A stretch of DNA of 64,000 bases. Source: Mycobacterium bohemicum DSM 44277 (GTDB lineage Bacteria > Actinomycetota > Actinomycetes > Mycobacteriales > Mycobacteriaceae). Position 1 is the first letter of the stretch. Every line of letters begins with the position of its first letter. Below, piece after piece: positions 16,649-25,097 of this stretch. The position numbers and the translations under genes are program-made. The notes beneath the pieces are model-generated. The model was not told the DNA's origin and did no database searches. It saw nothing but the letters and a program-made list of their open reading frames with translations. The stretch spans positions 458,867 through 522,866 of the forward strand of contig NZ_CSTD01000004.1 of the NCBI RefSeq assembly GCF_001053185.1, given 5' to 3'.

Positions 16649-18517
16649 TTAGGCGTGTCCCTCGCTTTCGTCGTCGAAGAGCGGGCGGATGCCACGCGCG
16701 GCCTGGATTTCGTCGTTGCTGGTGCCGGCGGCGACCATCGGCCACACCTGGGCGTCGGCGCCGACGATGAAGTCGATGACGACGGGCCGGTCGGTGATCG
16801 CGCGCGCCTGGTTGATGGCGTCCAGCACGTCTTCTTCACGCTCGCAACGCAATCCGACGCAACCCAACGCCTCGGCCAGCTTGACGAAGTCCGGGATGCG
16901 GTGGGAGTGCGTGGCCAGGTCGGTCTGGGAGTAGCGCTCCTGGTAGAACAGCGTCTGCCATTGGCGCACCATGCCCAGGTTGCCGTTGTTGATCAGCGCC
17001 ACCTTGATCGGCACACCCTCGATCGCGCAGGTGGCCAGCTCCTGGTTGGTCATCTGGAAGCAGCCGTCCCCGTCGATCGCCCACACTTCGGCCTCGGGAC
17101 GCGCGATCTTGGCGCCCATGGCCGCCGGGATGGCGAACCCCATGGTGCCCAGGCCGCCGGAATTGAGCCAGGTGCGCGGCTTTTCGTAGGAGATGAACTG
17201 CGCCGCCCACATCTGGTGCTGGCCGACGCCGGCGACGTACACCGCGTCCGGACCGGCGATCTGCCCCAGCTTTTCGATCACGTACTCCGGGCTCAGGCTG
17301 CCGTCGCTCTGCGGACCGTAGCTCAACGGATAGGTGGACCGGACCTCGTCGAGATATGCCCACCAGTCGGTCAATTCGAGGGCGACCGGTATCTCGCGGT
17401 GCCGGAGCATGGAAATGAGATCGGTGATGACGGCCTTGACGTCGCCGACGATCGGCACGTCGGCGTGGCGGTTCTTGCCGATCTCGGCGGGGTCGATGTC
17501 GGCGTGGATGATCTTGGCCTCGGGGGCGAAGGTGTCCAGCTTGCCGGTCACCCGGTCGTCGAAGCGGGTGCCCAGCGCGATCAGCAGGTCGCTGCGCTGC
17601 AGCGCCGCCACCGCGGCGACGGTGCCGTGCATGCCGGGCATGCCCAGATGCTGACGATGGCTGTCCGGGAACGCGCCGCGCGCCATCAGCGTGGTGACCA
17701 CGGGGATGCCGGTCAGCTCGGCCAGCTCCAGCAGCTCCTCGGTCGCCTCGCCGCGGATGACGCCGCCGCCGACGTACAGCACCGGTTTGCGTGCCGCCGC
17801 GATCAGCTTGGCGGCCTCGCGGATCTGCCGGTTGTGCGGTTTGGTGTTCGGCTTGTAGCCCGGCAGGTCGAGTTCCGGGGGCCAGTCGAAAGTGCACTCG
17901 CCCTGCAGGACGTCCTTGGGGATGTCGACGAGCACCGCACCCGGGCGTCCCGACGAGGCGATGTGGAAGGCCTCGGCGATCACGCGCGGGATCTCGTCGC
18001 CGGAGCGGACGAGGAAGTTGTGCTTGGTGATCGGCATCGTGATGCCCGAGATGTCGGCCTCCTGGAAGGCGTCGGTCCCGATCAGCGTGCGCCCGACCTG
18101 CCCGGTGATCGCGACGACGGGGATCGAGTCCATCTGCGCGTCGGCCAGCGGGGTCACCAGGTTGGTCGCGCCGGGACCCGACGTGGCCATGCAGACCCCG
18201 ACCTTGCCGGTGGCGTGCGCGTAGCCGCTGGCGGCGTGACCGGCGCCCTGCTCGTGGCGGACCAGCACGTGGCGCAGCTTCTTCGAATCGAACAGCGGGT
18301 CGTAGACGGGCAGCACGGCGCCGCCGGGAATCCCGAAGATCACCTCGACGTCGAGTTCCTCAAGCGATCGGATGACCGACTGGGCGCCGGTAACCTTCTC
18401 CGGCGCAAGGCGTTTCGGTTGCGCGGCCGGGGCGGCCGCGGCGGATTCCGCAGCGTCCGAGGCGATGTCGGCGGCGCGCTGCTTTGGCGTGGCGTGTGGC
18501 CTGGCGGGAGCGCTCAC
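16649..18517 (-). CDS. ilvB: Acetolactate synthase large subunit
   Basis: Thiamine-diphosphate enzyme condensing pyruvate with pyruvate or 2-oxobutyrate, 622 aa. An Ala/Pro-rich N-terminal extension of about 40 residues precedes the core (EVIFGIPGGAVLPVYD). The catalytic Glu lies in VRHEQGAGHAASGYA, and the ThDP-Mg motif is GDGCFQMTNQELATC...INN. It is the first structural gene of ilvBNC and lies behind an attenuator with a branched-chain-rich leader peptide. Confidence 0.96.
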   Translation of the reverse strand: MSAPARPHATPKQRAADIASDAAESAAAAPAAQPKRLAPEKVTGAQSVIRSLEELDVEVIFGIPGGAVLPVYDPLFDSKKLRHVLVRHEQGAGHAASGYAHATGKVGVCMATSGPGATNLVTPLADAQMDSIPVVAITGQVGRTLIGTDAFQEADISGITMPITKHNFLVRSGDEIPRVIAEAFHIASSGRPGAVLVDIPKDVLQGECTFDWPPELDLPGYKPNTKPHNRQIREAAKLIAAARKPVLYVGGGVIRGEATEELLELAELTGIPVVTTLMARGAFPDSHRQHLGMPGMHGTVAAVAALQRSDLLIALGTRFDDRVTGKLDTFAPEAKIIHADIDPAEIGKNRHADVPIVGDVKAVITDLISMLRHREIPVALELTDWWAYLDEVRSTYPLSYGPQSDGSLSPEYVIEKLGQIAGPDAVYVAGVGQHQMWAAQFISYEKPRTWLNSGGLGTMGFAIPAAMGAKIARPEAEVWAIDGDGCFQMTNQELATCAIEGVPIKVALINNGNLGMVRQWQTLFYQERYSQTDLATHSHRIPDFVKLAEALGCVGLRCEREEDVLDAINQARAITDRPVVIDFIVGADAQVWPMVAAGTSNDEIQAARGIRPLFDDESEGHA

Positions 18518-18562
18518 TGTCCTTTGGTCCCTACTTGTTGTCGAAGTCTCGTTGTGGGCAAG

Positions 18563-18609
18563 AAAAAACCCCCGTCAGCTCAGCTGCTGCACGAGGGTCG
18601 CGTTGGTGC
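18563..18609 (-). terminator. ilvB attenuator: rho-independent terminator with adjoining pause-arm
   Basis: On the minus strand the transcript forms CCCTCGTGCAGC - loop - GCTGACGGGGG followed by six U (hairpin 18569-18597, U tract 18568-18563), about 50 nt before ilvB. The 11-bp segment 18599-18609 is the exact complement of 18642-18652, which lies inside the leader peptide. A CGTCAGC at 18625-18631 can instead pair with the terminator's GCUGACG arm (18573-18579). These are the three pairings needed for ribosome-controlled attenuation. Confidence 0.85.
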
Positions 18610-18637
18610 TGGATCGCTTCAAATGCTGACGAGCAAG

Positions 18638-18673
18638 TCAGGCACCAACGCGCCGACTAAGTACTACAAGCAT
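18638..18673 (-). CDS. ilvB leader peptide (MLVVLSRRVGA)
   Basis: An 11-codon ORF reads M-L-V-V-L-S-R-R-V-G-A-stop, with five branched-chain codons of eleven. GGAAAG lies about 8 nt upstream of its ATG. The last codons (RVGA) form one arm of an 11-bp hairpin whose other arm touches the terminator. Ribosome stalling at the Leu-Val-Val-Leu run would free CGTCAGC to disrupt the terminator. Attenuation of ilvB by such peptides has been predicted for actinobacteria; this instance is read directly from the sequence. Confidence 0.85.
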   Translation of the reverse strand: MLVVLSRRVGA

Positions 18674-18705
18674 TCCGGGCTTTCCGGCGATATCCATAGC
18701 GTCCG

Positions 18706-18735
18706 ACGGTAGCCTTCGCACAGCTCAGCCGTCAA
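18706..18735 (-). promoter_or_regulatory. Candidate sigma-A promoter for the ilvB leader
   Basis: Minus-strand TTGACG (18735-18730), an 18-bp spacer and TACCGT (18711-18706, fitting TANNNT). Transcription would start near 18700, placing the leader peptide ATG about 25 nt downstream. This is a pattern match only. Confidence 0.4.
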
Positions 18736-18815
18736 ATCCCGGGCCCGCGGCCGAGGTCGGCCGGTGTGCGCCCACGGCGTCGCCGCCGGTCTGCGGGCGG
18801 TGGGATGATGCGGGG

Positions 18816-19193
18816 GTGGTTACCGCATCCCCCGTCGTCATCAAGGTGTCGCCCATGGCGCACCTCGCCGTCGGGTACCTGACCCTGGGACTGCTGATAC
18901 CGGTGCTGGTGTGGCCGCTGTCCGCGCCGCTGCTGCTGATCCCGGCGCTGTTGTCGGCGTCGGTCGTCCGGCTGCGCACCGTCGCCGACGACAACGGCGT
19001 GACCGTTCGGACGCTGGTGGGCGCCCGGACGGTGGCCTGGGATGACATCGAGGGGCTGCGTTTCCACCGCGGATCCTGGGCGCGCGCGCACCTCAAAAGC
19101 GGTGCGGAGCTGCGACTGCCCGCGGTGACGTTCGCGACGTTGCCCCAGCTGACCGAGGCCAGCTCCGGGCGGGTTCCCAACCCCTACCGGTGA
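18816..19193 (+). CDS. cfp6: PH-like domain membrane protein (Cfp6 homologue)
   Basis: 125 aa from GTG 18816, or 112 aa from ATG 18855 (MAHLAVGYLTLG), which equals the M. tuberculosis Rv3004 length. Two hydrophobic helices (residues about 18-50) are followed by a small bacterial PH-like domain (VRTLVGARTVAWDDIEGLRFHRGSWARAHL) and the conserved C-terminus ASSGRVPNPYR. The function is not known. It converges on doxX with a 7-bp gap. The 298 bp to its left hold the ilvB leader. Confidence 0.85.
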   Translation: MVTASPVVIKVSPMAHLAVGYLTLGLLIPVLVWPLSAPLLLIPALLSASVVRLRTVADDNGVTVRTLVGARTVAWDDIEGLRFHRGSWARAHLKSGAELRLPAVTFATLPQLTEASSGRVPNPYR

Positions 19194-19200
19194 GCGCGCG

Positions 19201-20058
19201 TCAGGCGATCGGATTGACGCCGTTGAGCAGCACCCACACGCCGACGCCGGCGGCGATGCCGACCAACAACGCCACGAACGACCCGATGAAGGGCCGGTGG
19301 GCCCAGCCCCGGCCGGCGTCCAGGCCGTAGCGGCCCGGTCCGCACAGGATGACCGCGATGGCCAGCACGATCAGCGTGATCTGGTACTCGTGGCCCTGCG
19401 GCAGGAAGAACGCGAAGGCGTGTGACCGCGAGCCGCCCGAGACGGTGGCCAGCAGGCCGTTGATCAGAAAAGCCAACGCGCCCGCCGCGGCCACCGGGGT
19501 GAACAGGCCCAGTACCAGCAGCACGCCCGCCACGACCTCGCCGCCCGCGCTGACGTAGGCGAGGATGTCGGCGTGGTGGTAGCCGACGTCGGACAGCGAA
19601 TTCCGTAGGCCGCTCAGTCCCCCGCCGCCCCACCAGCCGGTGAGTTTTTGCAGGCCGTGGGCGGCCAGCACCACGCCGAGGCCGACCCGCAACACCAGCA
19701 AACCGAGGTGCTGGGTTCCGCGCCGCCCGGCCGCGCGCGCGGGGTCGTTTCGGTCGTCGGCATCGATCTGCGCCGGTTCGGTCGCCGAAATCGGTGCGGG
19801 CTGCGCGGCCGCGTGCGGCTGAACGTACGGCAGCGGCTCCTGATGGTCGAGGATGTTGTAGCTGGACCCGCCGGGCCCGTCCGTGTGGCCGGGGTCCTGG
19901 TACGGGATGACGGTGGTGGTTCCGAAGTCACCCGGATAGCCCACGGGGGTCAGGTCGTCTTCGGGATCGACCAGGCGGGCGGAGGCCGGTCGTCCCGGGG
20001 TCGGCGCCGGCGCTTCACCGGGGCGCTGCCAATGTGCGTCATTCGGTTGACTGGTCAC
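19201..20058 (-). CDS. doxX: DoxX-family membrane protein
   Basis: 285 aa. Residues 1-115 are a Pro/Ala-rich cytoplasmic region; about 117-280 form four hydrophobic helices of the DoxX fold (LLVLRVGLGVVLAAHGLQKLTGW; AGGEVVAGVLLVLGLFTPVAAAGALAFLINGLLATV). In M. tuberculosis the orthologue Rv3005c works with SodA and SseA in a membrane-associated oxidoreductase complex linking cytosolic thiols and superoxide detoxification. The partners are not in this window. ATG at 20058 has 220 bp of gene-free upstream sequence. Confidence 0.9.
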   Translation of the reverse strand: MTSQPNDAHWQRPGEAPAPTPGRPASARLVDPEDDLTPVGYPGDFGTTTVIPYQDPGHTDGPGGSSYNILDHQEPLPYVQPHAAAQPAPISATEPAQIDADDRNDPARAAGRRGTQHLGLLVLRVGLGVVLAAHGLQKLTGWWGGGGLSGLRNSLSDVGYHHADILAYVSAGGEVVAGVLLVLGLFTPVAAAGALAFLINGLLATVSGGSRSHAFAFFLPQGHEYQITLIVLAIAVILCGPGRYGLDAGRGWAHRPFIGSFVALLVGIAAGVGVWVLLNGVNPIA

Positions 20059-20190
20059 AGGTGTCAGGGTAAGGGCAATTGGCCCCGAATTGGGGATTTG
20101 AGCGGCGCTTTCGGCGGGTTAGTGTGCCAAGCGGGCCGGAATTGGGCCAAAATCGCCTCCCGGGCCGTCCCGACGCGCCCCGGGCCGGGG

Positions 20191-20229
20191 GGCCCGCGGC
20201 GGAGAATACGGGCGTTCTCGGGCCGCGGG
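20191..20229. repeat. GC-rich nested hairpin upstream of lppZ
   Basis: GCCCGCGG (20191-20198) pairs with CCGCGGGC (20222-20229), and inside it GAGAA (20201-20205) pairs with TTCTC (20214-20218). Located in the 220-bp divergent gap between doxX and lppZ, 50 bp before the lppZ start. It could be an operator, an mRNA leader structure or a dispersed element. Confidence 0.5.
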
Positions 20230-20278
20230 CGGCCATGCGTGTGGCGGCCACGACCGCAGATTCCGTAGCCTGTCGGTC

Positions 20279-21400
20279 ATGCGGGTAGGGAGCTCGGTTC
20301 GAGGCGGGCTCGTCGTGTTGTGCGCGGCGGTACTCGTCTCGAGCGGGTGCGCGCGGTTCAACGACGCCCAGTCGCAGCCGTTCACCACCGCGCCGGAACT
20401 CAAGCCGCAGCCGAGTTCGACGCCTCCCCCGCCGCCGCCCCTGCCGCCGACGCCTTTCCCCAAGGCCTGCCCGGCCCCGGGCGTCATGCAGGGCTGCCTG
20501 GAGAGCACCAGCGGCCTGATCATGGGACCCGACAGCAAAACCGCGCTGGTCGCCGAGCGGACCACCGGCGCCGTCAAGGAGATCGCCGTCAACGCCGAGC
20601 CGAAAGTGAAGGTGGTGATCCCGGTCGACCCGTCGGGTGACGGAGGCCTGATGGACATCGTGCTGTCGCCGACCTACAGCCAGGATCGCCTGATGTACGC
20701 CTACATCAGCACGCCGAGCGACAACAGGGTCATCCGCATCGCCGACGGCGACATCCCCAAGGACATCCTGACCGGAATTCCCAAGGGCGCCAACGGGAAC
20801 ACCGGGGCGTTGATCTTCACCAGCCCGACCACCCTGGTCGTCATGACCGGCGATGCGGGCAATCCCGCGATGGCCGCGGACCCGAAGTCGCTGGCCGGCA
20901 AGGTGCTGCGCATCGAGCAGCCGACCACCATCGGCCAGGCCCCGCCGACGACGGCGCTGTCCGGCGTCGGCTCCGGCGGCGGCCTGTGCATCGACCCGGT
21001 CGACGGCTCGCTGTACGTCGCCGACCGGACCCCGACGGCGGATCGGCTGCAGCGCATCACCAAGACCTCCGAGGTGTCCACGGTGTGGACCTGGCCGGAC
21101 AAGCCCGGCGTGGCCGGCTGCGCGGCCATGGACGGGACCGTGCTGGTCAACCTCATCAACACCAAACTCACCGTCGCGGTCCGGCTCGCACCCTCGACCG
21201 GGGCCGTCACCGGTGAACCCGACGTCGTCCGCAAGGACACCCACGCCCACGCCTGGGCGTTGCGGATGTCGCCGGACGGAAACGTGTGGGGCGCGACCGT
21301 CAACAAGACCGCCGGGGACGCCGAGAAGCTCGACGACGTGGTGTTCCCGTTGTTCCCGCAGGGCGGCGGGTTCCCGCGGAACAACGACGACAAGACGTAA
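20279..21400 (+). CDS. lppZ: Lipoprotein LppZ, glucose/sorbosone dehydrogenase-like propeller
   Basis: 373-aa exported lipoprotein. Signal peptide residues 1-23 (RGGLVVLCAAVLVSSGC) give a lipobox ending in Cys. A Pro-rich linker (SSTPPPPPPLPPTPFP) precedes a beta-propeller with GLMDIVLSPTY, GANGNTGALIF and DRTPTADRLQRITK, resembling the soluble quinoprotein glucose/sorbosone dehydrogenase family. The M. tuberculosis orthologue is Rv3006. Enzymatic activity has not been shown to my knowledge. Confidence 0.92.
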   Translation: MRVGSSVRGGLVVLCAAVLVSSGCARFNDAQSQPFTTAPELKPQPSSTPPPPPPLPPTPFPKACPAPGVMQGCLESTSGLIMGPDSKTALVAERTTGAVKEIAVNAEPKVKVVIPVDPSGDGGLMDIVLSPTYSQDRLMYAYISTPSDNRVIRIADGDIPKDILTGIPKGANGNTGALIFTSPTTLVVMTGDAGNPAMAADPKSLAGKVLRIEQPTTIGQAPPTTALSGVGSGGGLCIDPVDGSLYVADRTPTADRLQRITKTSEVSTVWTWPDKPGVAGCAAMDGTVLVNLINTKLTVAVRLAPSTGAVTGEPDVVRKDTHAHAWALRMSPDGNVWGATVNKTAGDAEKLDDVVFPLFPQGGGFPRNNDDKT

Positions 21401-21406
21401 CGCGGT

Positions 21407-21973
21407 TCAGATGCCACCGAGGGTGAATCTGACGACGCCGTAACGGCGTGTCGCGTCGCCCGACGCACTGTCGAACAGCCGATGCGACGCGTCGTGCCCG
21501 GGATCCACGTCGTCGAAATCCGAGAGGTAGAGCGGATCGTCGGAGCACTCGGGGGCCCAGGTGGCGACGGGCTCCAGCAGGTACTGCACGTGATCGCCGA
21601 CGTCGAACCGATCCAGCGTCCTGCCGACGAACCACGCGATCGCCTCGTCGAGGACCGGCATCCCCTGAGGACCGGCGCGCCACGAGCACCGGTCGAACGG
21701 GTTGAGCGCGGGCCCGGTCGGACCGCCGAACAGTTCGGCCAGCCCGCGTTGCTGCCGCGAAAGGACGTGCACCGCAAGGTGTTGCGACTGGCTCGCCACT
21801 TCCCAGGTGTCGCTGCCCTTGGCGATCGCTGCGGAAAACCTCGGCGGGTCGACGCCGGACTGGTTGGCGAAGGCGACCAGGCAACCCGACGGGCGGCCGT
21901 GCAGCTGCGTCGTCACCACGAACACCGGGCAGTCCAGCATCGACATGAAGTCTTCGAACGATTCGTCCAGCAC
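21407..21973 (-). CDS. Flavin reductase-like FMN-binding protein (Rv3007c homologue)
   Basis: 188 aa, flavin-reductase split-barrel. FMSMLDCPVFVVTTQLHGRPSGCLVAFANQSGVDPPRFSAAIAKG is the conserved N-terminal half that binds FMN, and LAVHVLSRQQRGLAELFGG follows. Typical members reduce FMN with NAD(P)H or use tightly bound flavin. GTG at 21973 is the first start; the M. tuberculosis protein is somewhat longer, so the true start may be uncertain. Tail-to-tail with lppZ (6 bp). Confidence 0.85.
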   Translation of the reverse strand: MLDESFEDFMSMLDCPVFVVTTQLHGRPSGCLVAFANQSGVDPPRFSAAIAKGSDTWEVASQSQHLAVHVLSRQQRGLAELFGGPTGPALNPFDRCSWRAGPQGMPVLDEAIAWFVGRTLDRFDVGDHVQYLLEPVATWAPECSDDPLYLSDFDDVDPGHDASHRLFDSASGDATRRYGVVRFTLGGI

Positions 21974-22035
21974 GCCAACATCATCGTTGCGCGCGACCGC
22001 TTGCGGGGCCGAATCGGGTCGGAAGTGAAACCCGG

Positions 22036-23547
22036 TCAGCCCTGGCCGCAGGCGGCCAGCACCATGTCGCGCACCCGGGCGGCGTCGGCCTGGCCCCGCG
22101 TGGCCTTCATCACAGCACCGACGATGGCGCCCGCGGCCGCTACTTTGCCGCCCCGGATCTTCTCCGCGACGTCGGGATTGGCGGCCAGCGCTTCGTCGAC
22201 GGCGGCCTGGGTGACCGAGTCGTCGCGCACCAGCTCCAGGCCGCGGGCGGCCATCACCTCCCCGGGTTCGCCCTCACCGGCCAGCACGCCCTCCACGACC
22301 TGACGGGCGAGCTTGTTGGAGAGCTTGCCCTCGTCGACCAGTGCGACCACCGCGGCGACCTGGGCCGGGGTGATGGCCAGCTCGTCGAGTCCGATGCCGG
22401 CCTCGTTGGCCTTTTGCACCAGGAAGTTCCCCCACCAGGCGCGCGCCTGCTCGCTGGGCGCACCCTGCGCGATGGTCGCGGTGACCAATTCGACGGCGCC
22501 AGCGTTGACCAGATCGCGCATCACCTCGTCGGACACGCCCCACTCCTGCTGCAGCCGCTTGCGGCCGAGCCACGGCAGTTCCGGGATAGTCTGCCGCAAC
22601 TTGTCGACGAGCTCGCGGCTGGGCGCGACGGGTTCCAGGTCGGGCTCGGGGAAGTAGCGGTAATCCTCGGCGGTCTCTTTGGTTCGACCGGGGCTGGTGT
22701 AGCCGGCCTCGTGAAAGTGCCTGGTCTCCTGCGTGATACGGCCGCCGTTGGCGAGTACCGCGCCCTGGCGCTGCATTTCGTAACGCACCGCGACCTCGAC
22801 GCTGCGCAGCGAGTTGACATTCTTGGTCTCGGTCCGGGTGCCGAATTCGGCTGCCCCGGTTGGCTTGAGCGACACGTTGGCGTCACACCGCATCGAGCCC
22901 TGGTCCATGCGAACGTCGGAAACATCCAAGGCGCGCAACAGGTCTCGCAGGGCCGTCACGTACGCGCGGGCGATCTGCGGCGCGCGGGCACCGGTGCCGA
23001 CGATGGGCTTGGTGACGATTTCGATCAGCGGCACGCCGGCGCGGTTGTAGTCGAGCAGCGACGTGGTCGCGCCGTGAATGCGGCCGGTCTCGCTGCCCAG
23101 GTGCGTGAGCTTGCCGGTGTCTTCTTCCATGTGCGCCCGCTCGATGTCCACCCGCCAGGTGGTGCCGTCTTCCAGCGGCACGTCCAGGTTACCGTTGACG
23201 GCGATCGGTTCGTCGTACTGGGAAATCTGGTAGTTCTTCGGCATGTCCGGGTAGAAGTAGTTCTTGCGCGCGAAGCGGCACCACGGCACGATCTCGCAGT
23301 TGAGCGCGAGCCCGATCCGGATCGCCGACTCCACCGCGCTGCGGTTGAGCACCGGTAGCGAACCCGGCAGCCCGAGGCACACGGGGCACACCTGGGTGTT
23401 GGGTTCGCCGCCGAAGCGGGTGGAGCAGCCGCAGAACATCTTGGTCGCGGTGGACAGCTCGACATGGACCTCGAGGCCGAGCACCGGGTCGAACCGCGCG
23501 ATGACGTCGTCGTAGTCCATGAGTTCGGCGCCGGCAGCAACAGTCAT
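22036..23547 (-). CDS. gatB: Aspartyl/glutamyl-tRNA amidotransferase subunit B
   Basis: 503-aa subunit that binds misacylated Glu-tRNA-Gln or Asp-tRNA-Asn and phosphorylates the ester for amidation. Motifs are VLGLEVHVELSTATKMFC, the zinc-site region CGCSTRFGGEPNTQVCPVC, and DYNRAGVPLIEIVT. The C-terminal YqeY-like helical domain begins near residue 350. ATG at 23547. In M. tuberculosis pfkA separates gatB from gatA; here an extra MinD-like gene also intervenes. Confidence 0.96.
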   Translation of the reverse strand: MTVAAGAELMDYDDVIARFDPVLGLEVHVELSTATKMFCGCSTRFGGEPNTQVCPVCLGLPGSLPVLNRSAVESAIRIGLALNCEIVPWCRFARKNYFYPDMPKNYQISQYDEPIAVNGNLDVPLEDGTTWRVDIERAHMEEDTGKLTHLGSETGRIHGATTSLLDYNRAGVPLIEIVTKPIVGTGARAPQIARAYVTALRDLLRALDVSDVRMDQGSMRCDANVSLKPTGAAEFGTRTETKNVNSLRSVEVAVRYEMQRQGAVLANGGRITQETRHFHEAGYTSPGRTKETAEDYRYFPEPDLEPVAPSRELVDKLRQTIPELPWLGRKRLQQEWGVSDEVMRDLVNAGAVELVTATIAQGAPSEQARAWWGNFLVQKANEAGIGLDELAITPAQVAAVVALVDEGKLSNKLARQVVEGVLAGEGEPGEVMAARGLELVRDDSVTQAAVDEALAANPDVAEKIRGGKVAAAGAIVGAVMKATRGQADAARVRDMVLAACGQG

Positions 23548-23615
23548 GCCGCCGATTTTAGTGGTGACCGCGAGGGCGGCGGAGCCGGGCGACAGCGCAG
23601 CGGAGCCGGGCGAGA

Positions 23616-24806
23616 TCAGATGGGGCGGGGCCGAGCGGCCGAACCCGGGCGCAGGTCGCGGTTGGCGGCGCGGCCCGGGAACATGTCGGCCAGCGTGGCG
23701 GCCATCTCCAGGTAGCTACGCCTGCTTTCCCTGCTCATCCGGTCCAAGGAGATCTGTTGGCCGTCATGGACGTGCCGGTCGAACGGGAGCACCACCGTGG
23801 CGGCGACGCGAGCCGACAACTGCTCGAGCTCCTTGGCCGCCACGTTGTCCACCCTGCCCGGCTCGACGTGGTTGATCACCAGCACGGTCGACTTCAGCCG
23901 CGAACGATAGCCGTTGTGGGACAGCCACTCCAGGGAAGTCTTGGTCTTGCGTACGGCGTCGAGGGCGGTGCTGGTGACCACCACGAGCGCACAGGACTCC
24001 GGCAGAACCGCTTCCATCTCAGGCGAATTCAGCGCCTTGGGGCAATCGACCAGGACCACCGAATAGTGCTGTCGCAGAATGGAAAACGCCCTTGCGACGC
24101 CGTGACGGTCCAGCCGCCAGTCGGTGCGGGCATAGTCCGGCAGGCCCAGCACCTCGAGGCCGAAACTGTTCATGTAGGTGTGGGCCCGCACATCGCCGTA
24201 TTCCGCGACGGTGTCGTCGGCAAGCAGATCGGCCATGCTCAGCGGGTTGCGGCGACCGTGCCGCTCCGCCAGGTCGCCGGCGTCGATATCGACGGCGAGG
24301 ATCCGATCGTGACGCACGTGGGCGAAGGTCGAACCGAGGGCTTCCACCACCGCGGTCTTCCCCACGCCGCCCTTGAGATTGAGGACCGCGATCGGGAACG
24401 CGCCGCCCACCACGGTGCGGATGCGGGCCCGCAGCGCCTGTTCGTACCGGGAATCCTTGCCGGGACCCAGATCGATCCTGGTCAGGCGGTGAACCAACTC
24501 TCGCCAGCCCGACCTCCCCGACTGGTCGCCGTCACGCTCGTCGAGGCCGTCGAGGGCGGTGCCGCCCGCTCCGCCTTGGCCGCCGGTGGCATTGCCGGAG
24601 CCGGCGTCGATGGTCGCATTACCGCCGGCGCCGCCGGTGCCGCCGGTGGCACCTGCCCCGGTGGCGATGCCGCCGGTGCCGCCACCGCCGGCCGTGATGA
24701 GATATGTGTTGGCGGCGTTGTTGACTTCGACGTTGCCGCCGGCGCCACCGGCGCCGCCGGTGCCGGTCGTACTGATACCGCCGTTGCCGCCGGTGCCCGC
24801 GGCCAC
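23616..24806 (-). CDS. MinD/ParA-like ATPase with PGRS-like glycine-rich N-terminus
   Basis: 396 aa from GTG 24806. Residues about 1-90 are GGAGG/GGNGG repeats like PE_PGRS linkers but without a PE domain. RLTRIDLGPGKDSRYEQALRARIR resembles the pre-domain of ESX-linked ATPases (EspI type). The ATPase has the deviant Walker A LKGGVGKTAVVEAL near residue 146, VDIDAGDLAERHG, and Walker B-like VVLVDCPK. A start at 24964 in another frame encodes MSNRGSRGAEFARLAGG... and runs up to the glycine-rich frame, stopping only by frame change near 24858; one added C would join them (about 449 aa). So the gene is probably longer with a frameshift. It is absent between gatB and pfkA in M. tuberculosis. Confidence 0.8.
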   Translation of the reverse strand: MAAGTGGNGGISTTGTGGAGGAGGNVEVNNAANTYLITAGGGGTGGIATGAGATGGTGGAGGNATIDAGSGNATGGQGGAGGTALDGLDERDGDQSGRSGWRELVHRLTRIDLGPGKDSRYEQALRARIRTVVGGAFPIAVLNLKGGVGKTAVVEALGSTFAHVRHDRILAVDIDAGDLAERHGRRNPLSMADLLADDTVAEYGDVRAHTYMNSFGLEVLGLPDYARTDWRLDRHGVARAFSILRQHYSVVLVDCPKALNSPEMEAVLPESCALVVVTSTALDAVRKTKTSLEWLSHNGYRSRLKSTVLVINHVEPGRVDNVAAKELEQLSARVAATVVLPFDRHVHDGQQISLDRMSRESRRSYLEMAATLADMFPGRAANRDLRPGSAARPRPI

Positions 24807-25097
24807 GACACCGATTCCACTGGTCGACGCATCGCCGCCGTTGCCGCCGGCGCCGGCTCACCCGGAAGCCGCCACCCGGGCAGCTCCGGCTGATGCATCG
24901 GCGGACCTGATGGCCCCCCCGCCAGTCGTGCAAACTCGGCTCCGCGCGAACCGCGGTTGCTCATATCCCCGGTATAACCGCTTTCCAGCGATTCGGAAAC
25001 CACAAATCCGCACGGACCGGCCCGACTTTGCCATTTCGGCGACAAATTTCAGCCCTCTTAAATTCGGCGCCACCCGCCGTTTGCCGAATCCGCCGGG

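Noticed and set aside
16196..18712. 838-codon plus-strand ORF over ilvN-ilvB
   Set aside because: Mirror frame of ilvNB in GC-rich DNA; His/Gly/Asp-rich shadow composition. ilvB and ilvN are unambiguous.
24559..24880. GCC/GCCGCC-rich tract as a PE_PGRS gene or a CRISPR
   Set aside because: No PE domain, no regular spacer-repeat pattern; it is the N-terminal coding repeat of the ATPase gene.
24482..25045. 187-aa Ala/Pro-rich minus-strand ORF as a separate gene
   Set aside because: Only its first part (from 24964) looks genuine; the rest is an alternate frame of the glycine-rich region. Treated as the frameshifted start of the MinD-like gene.
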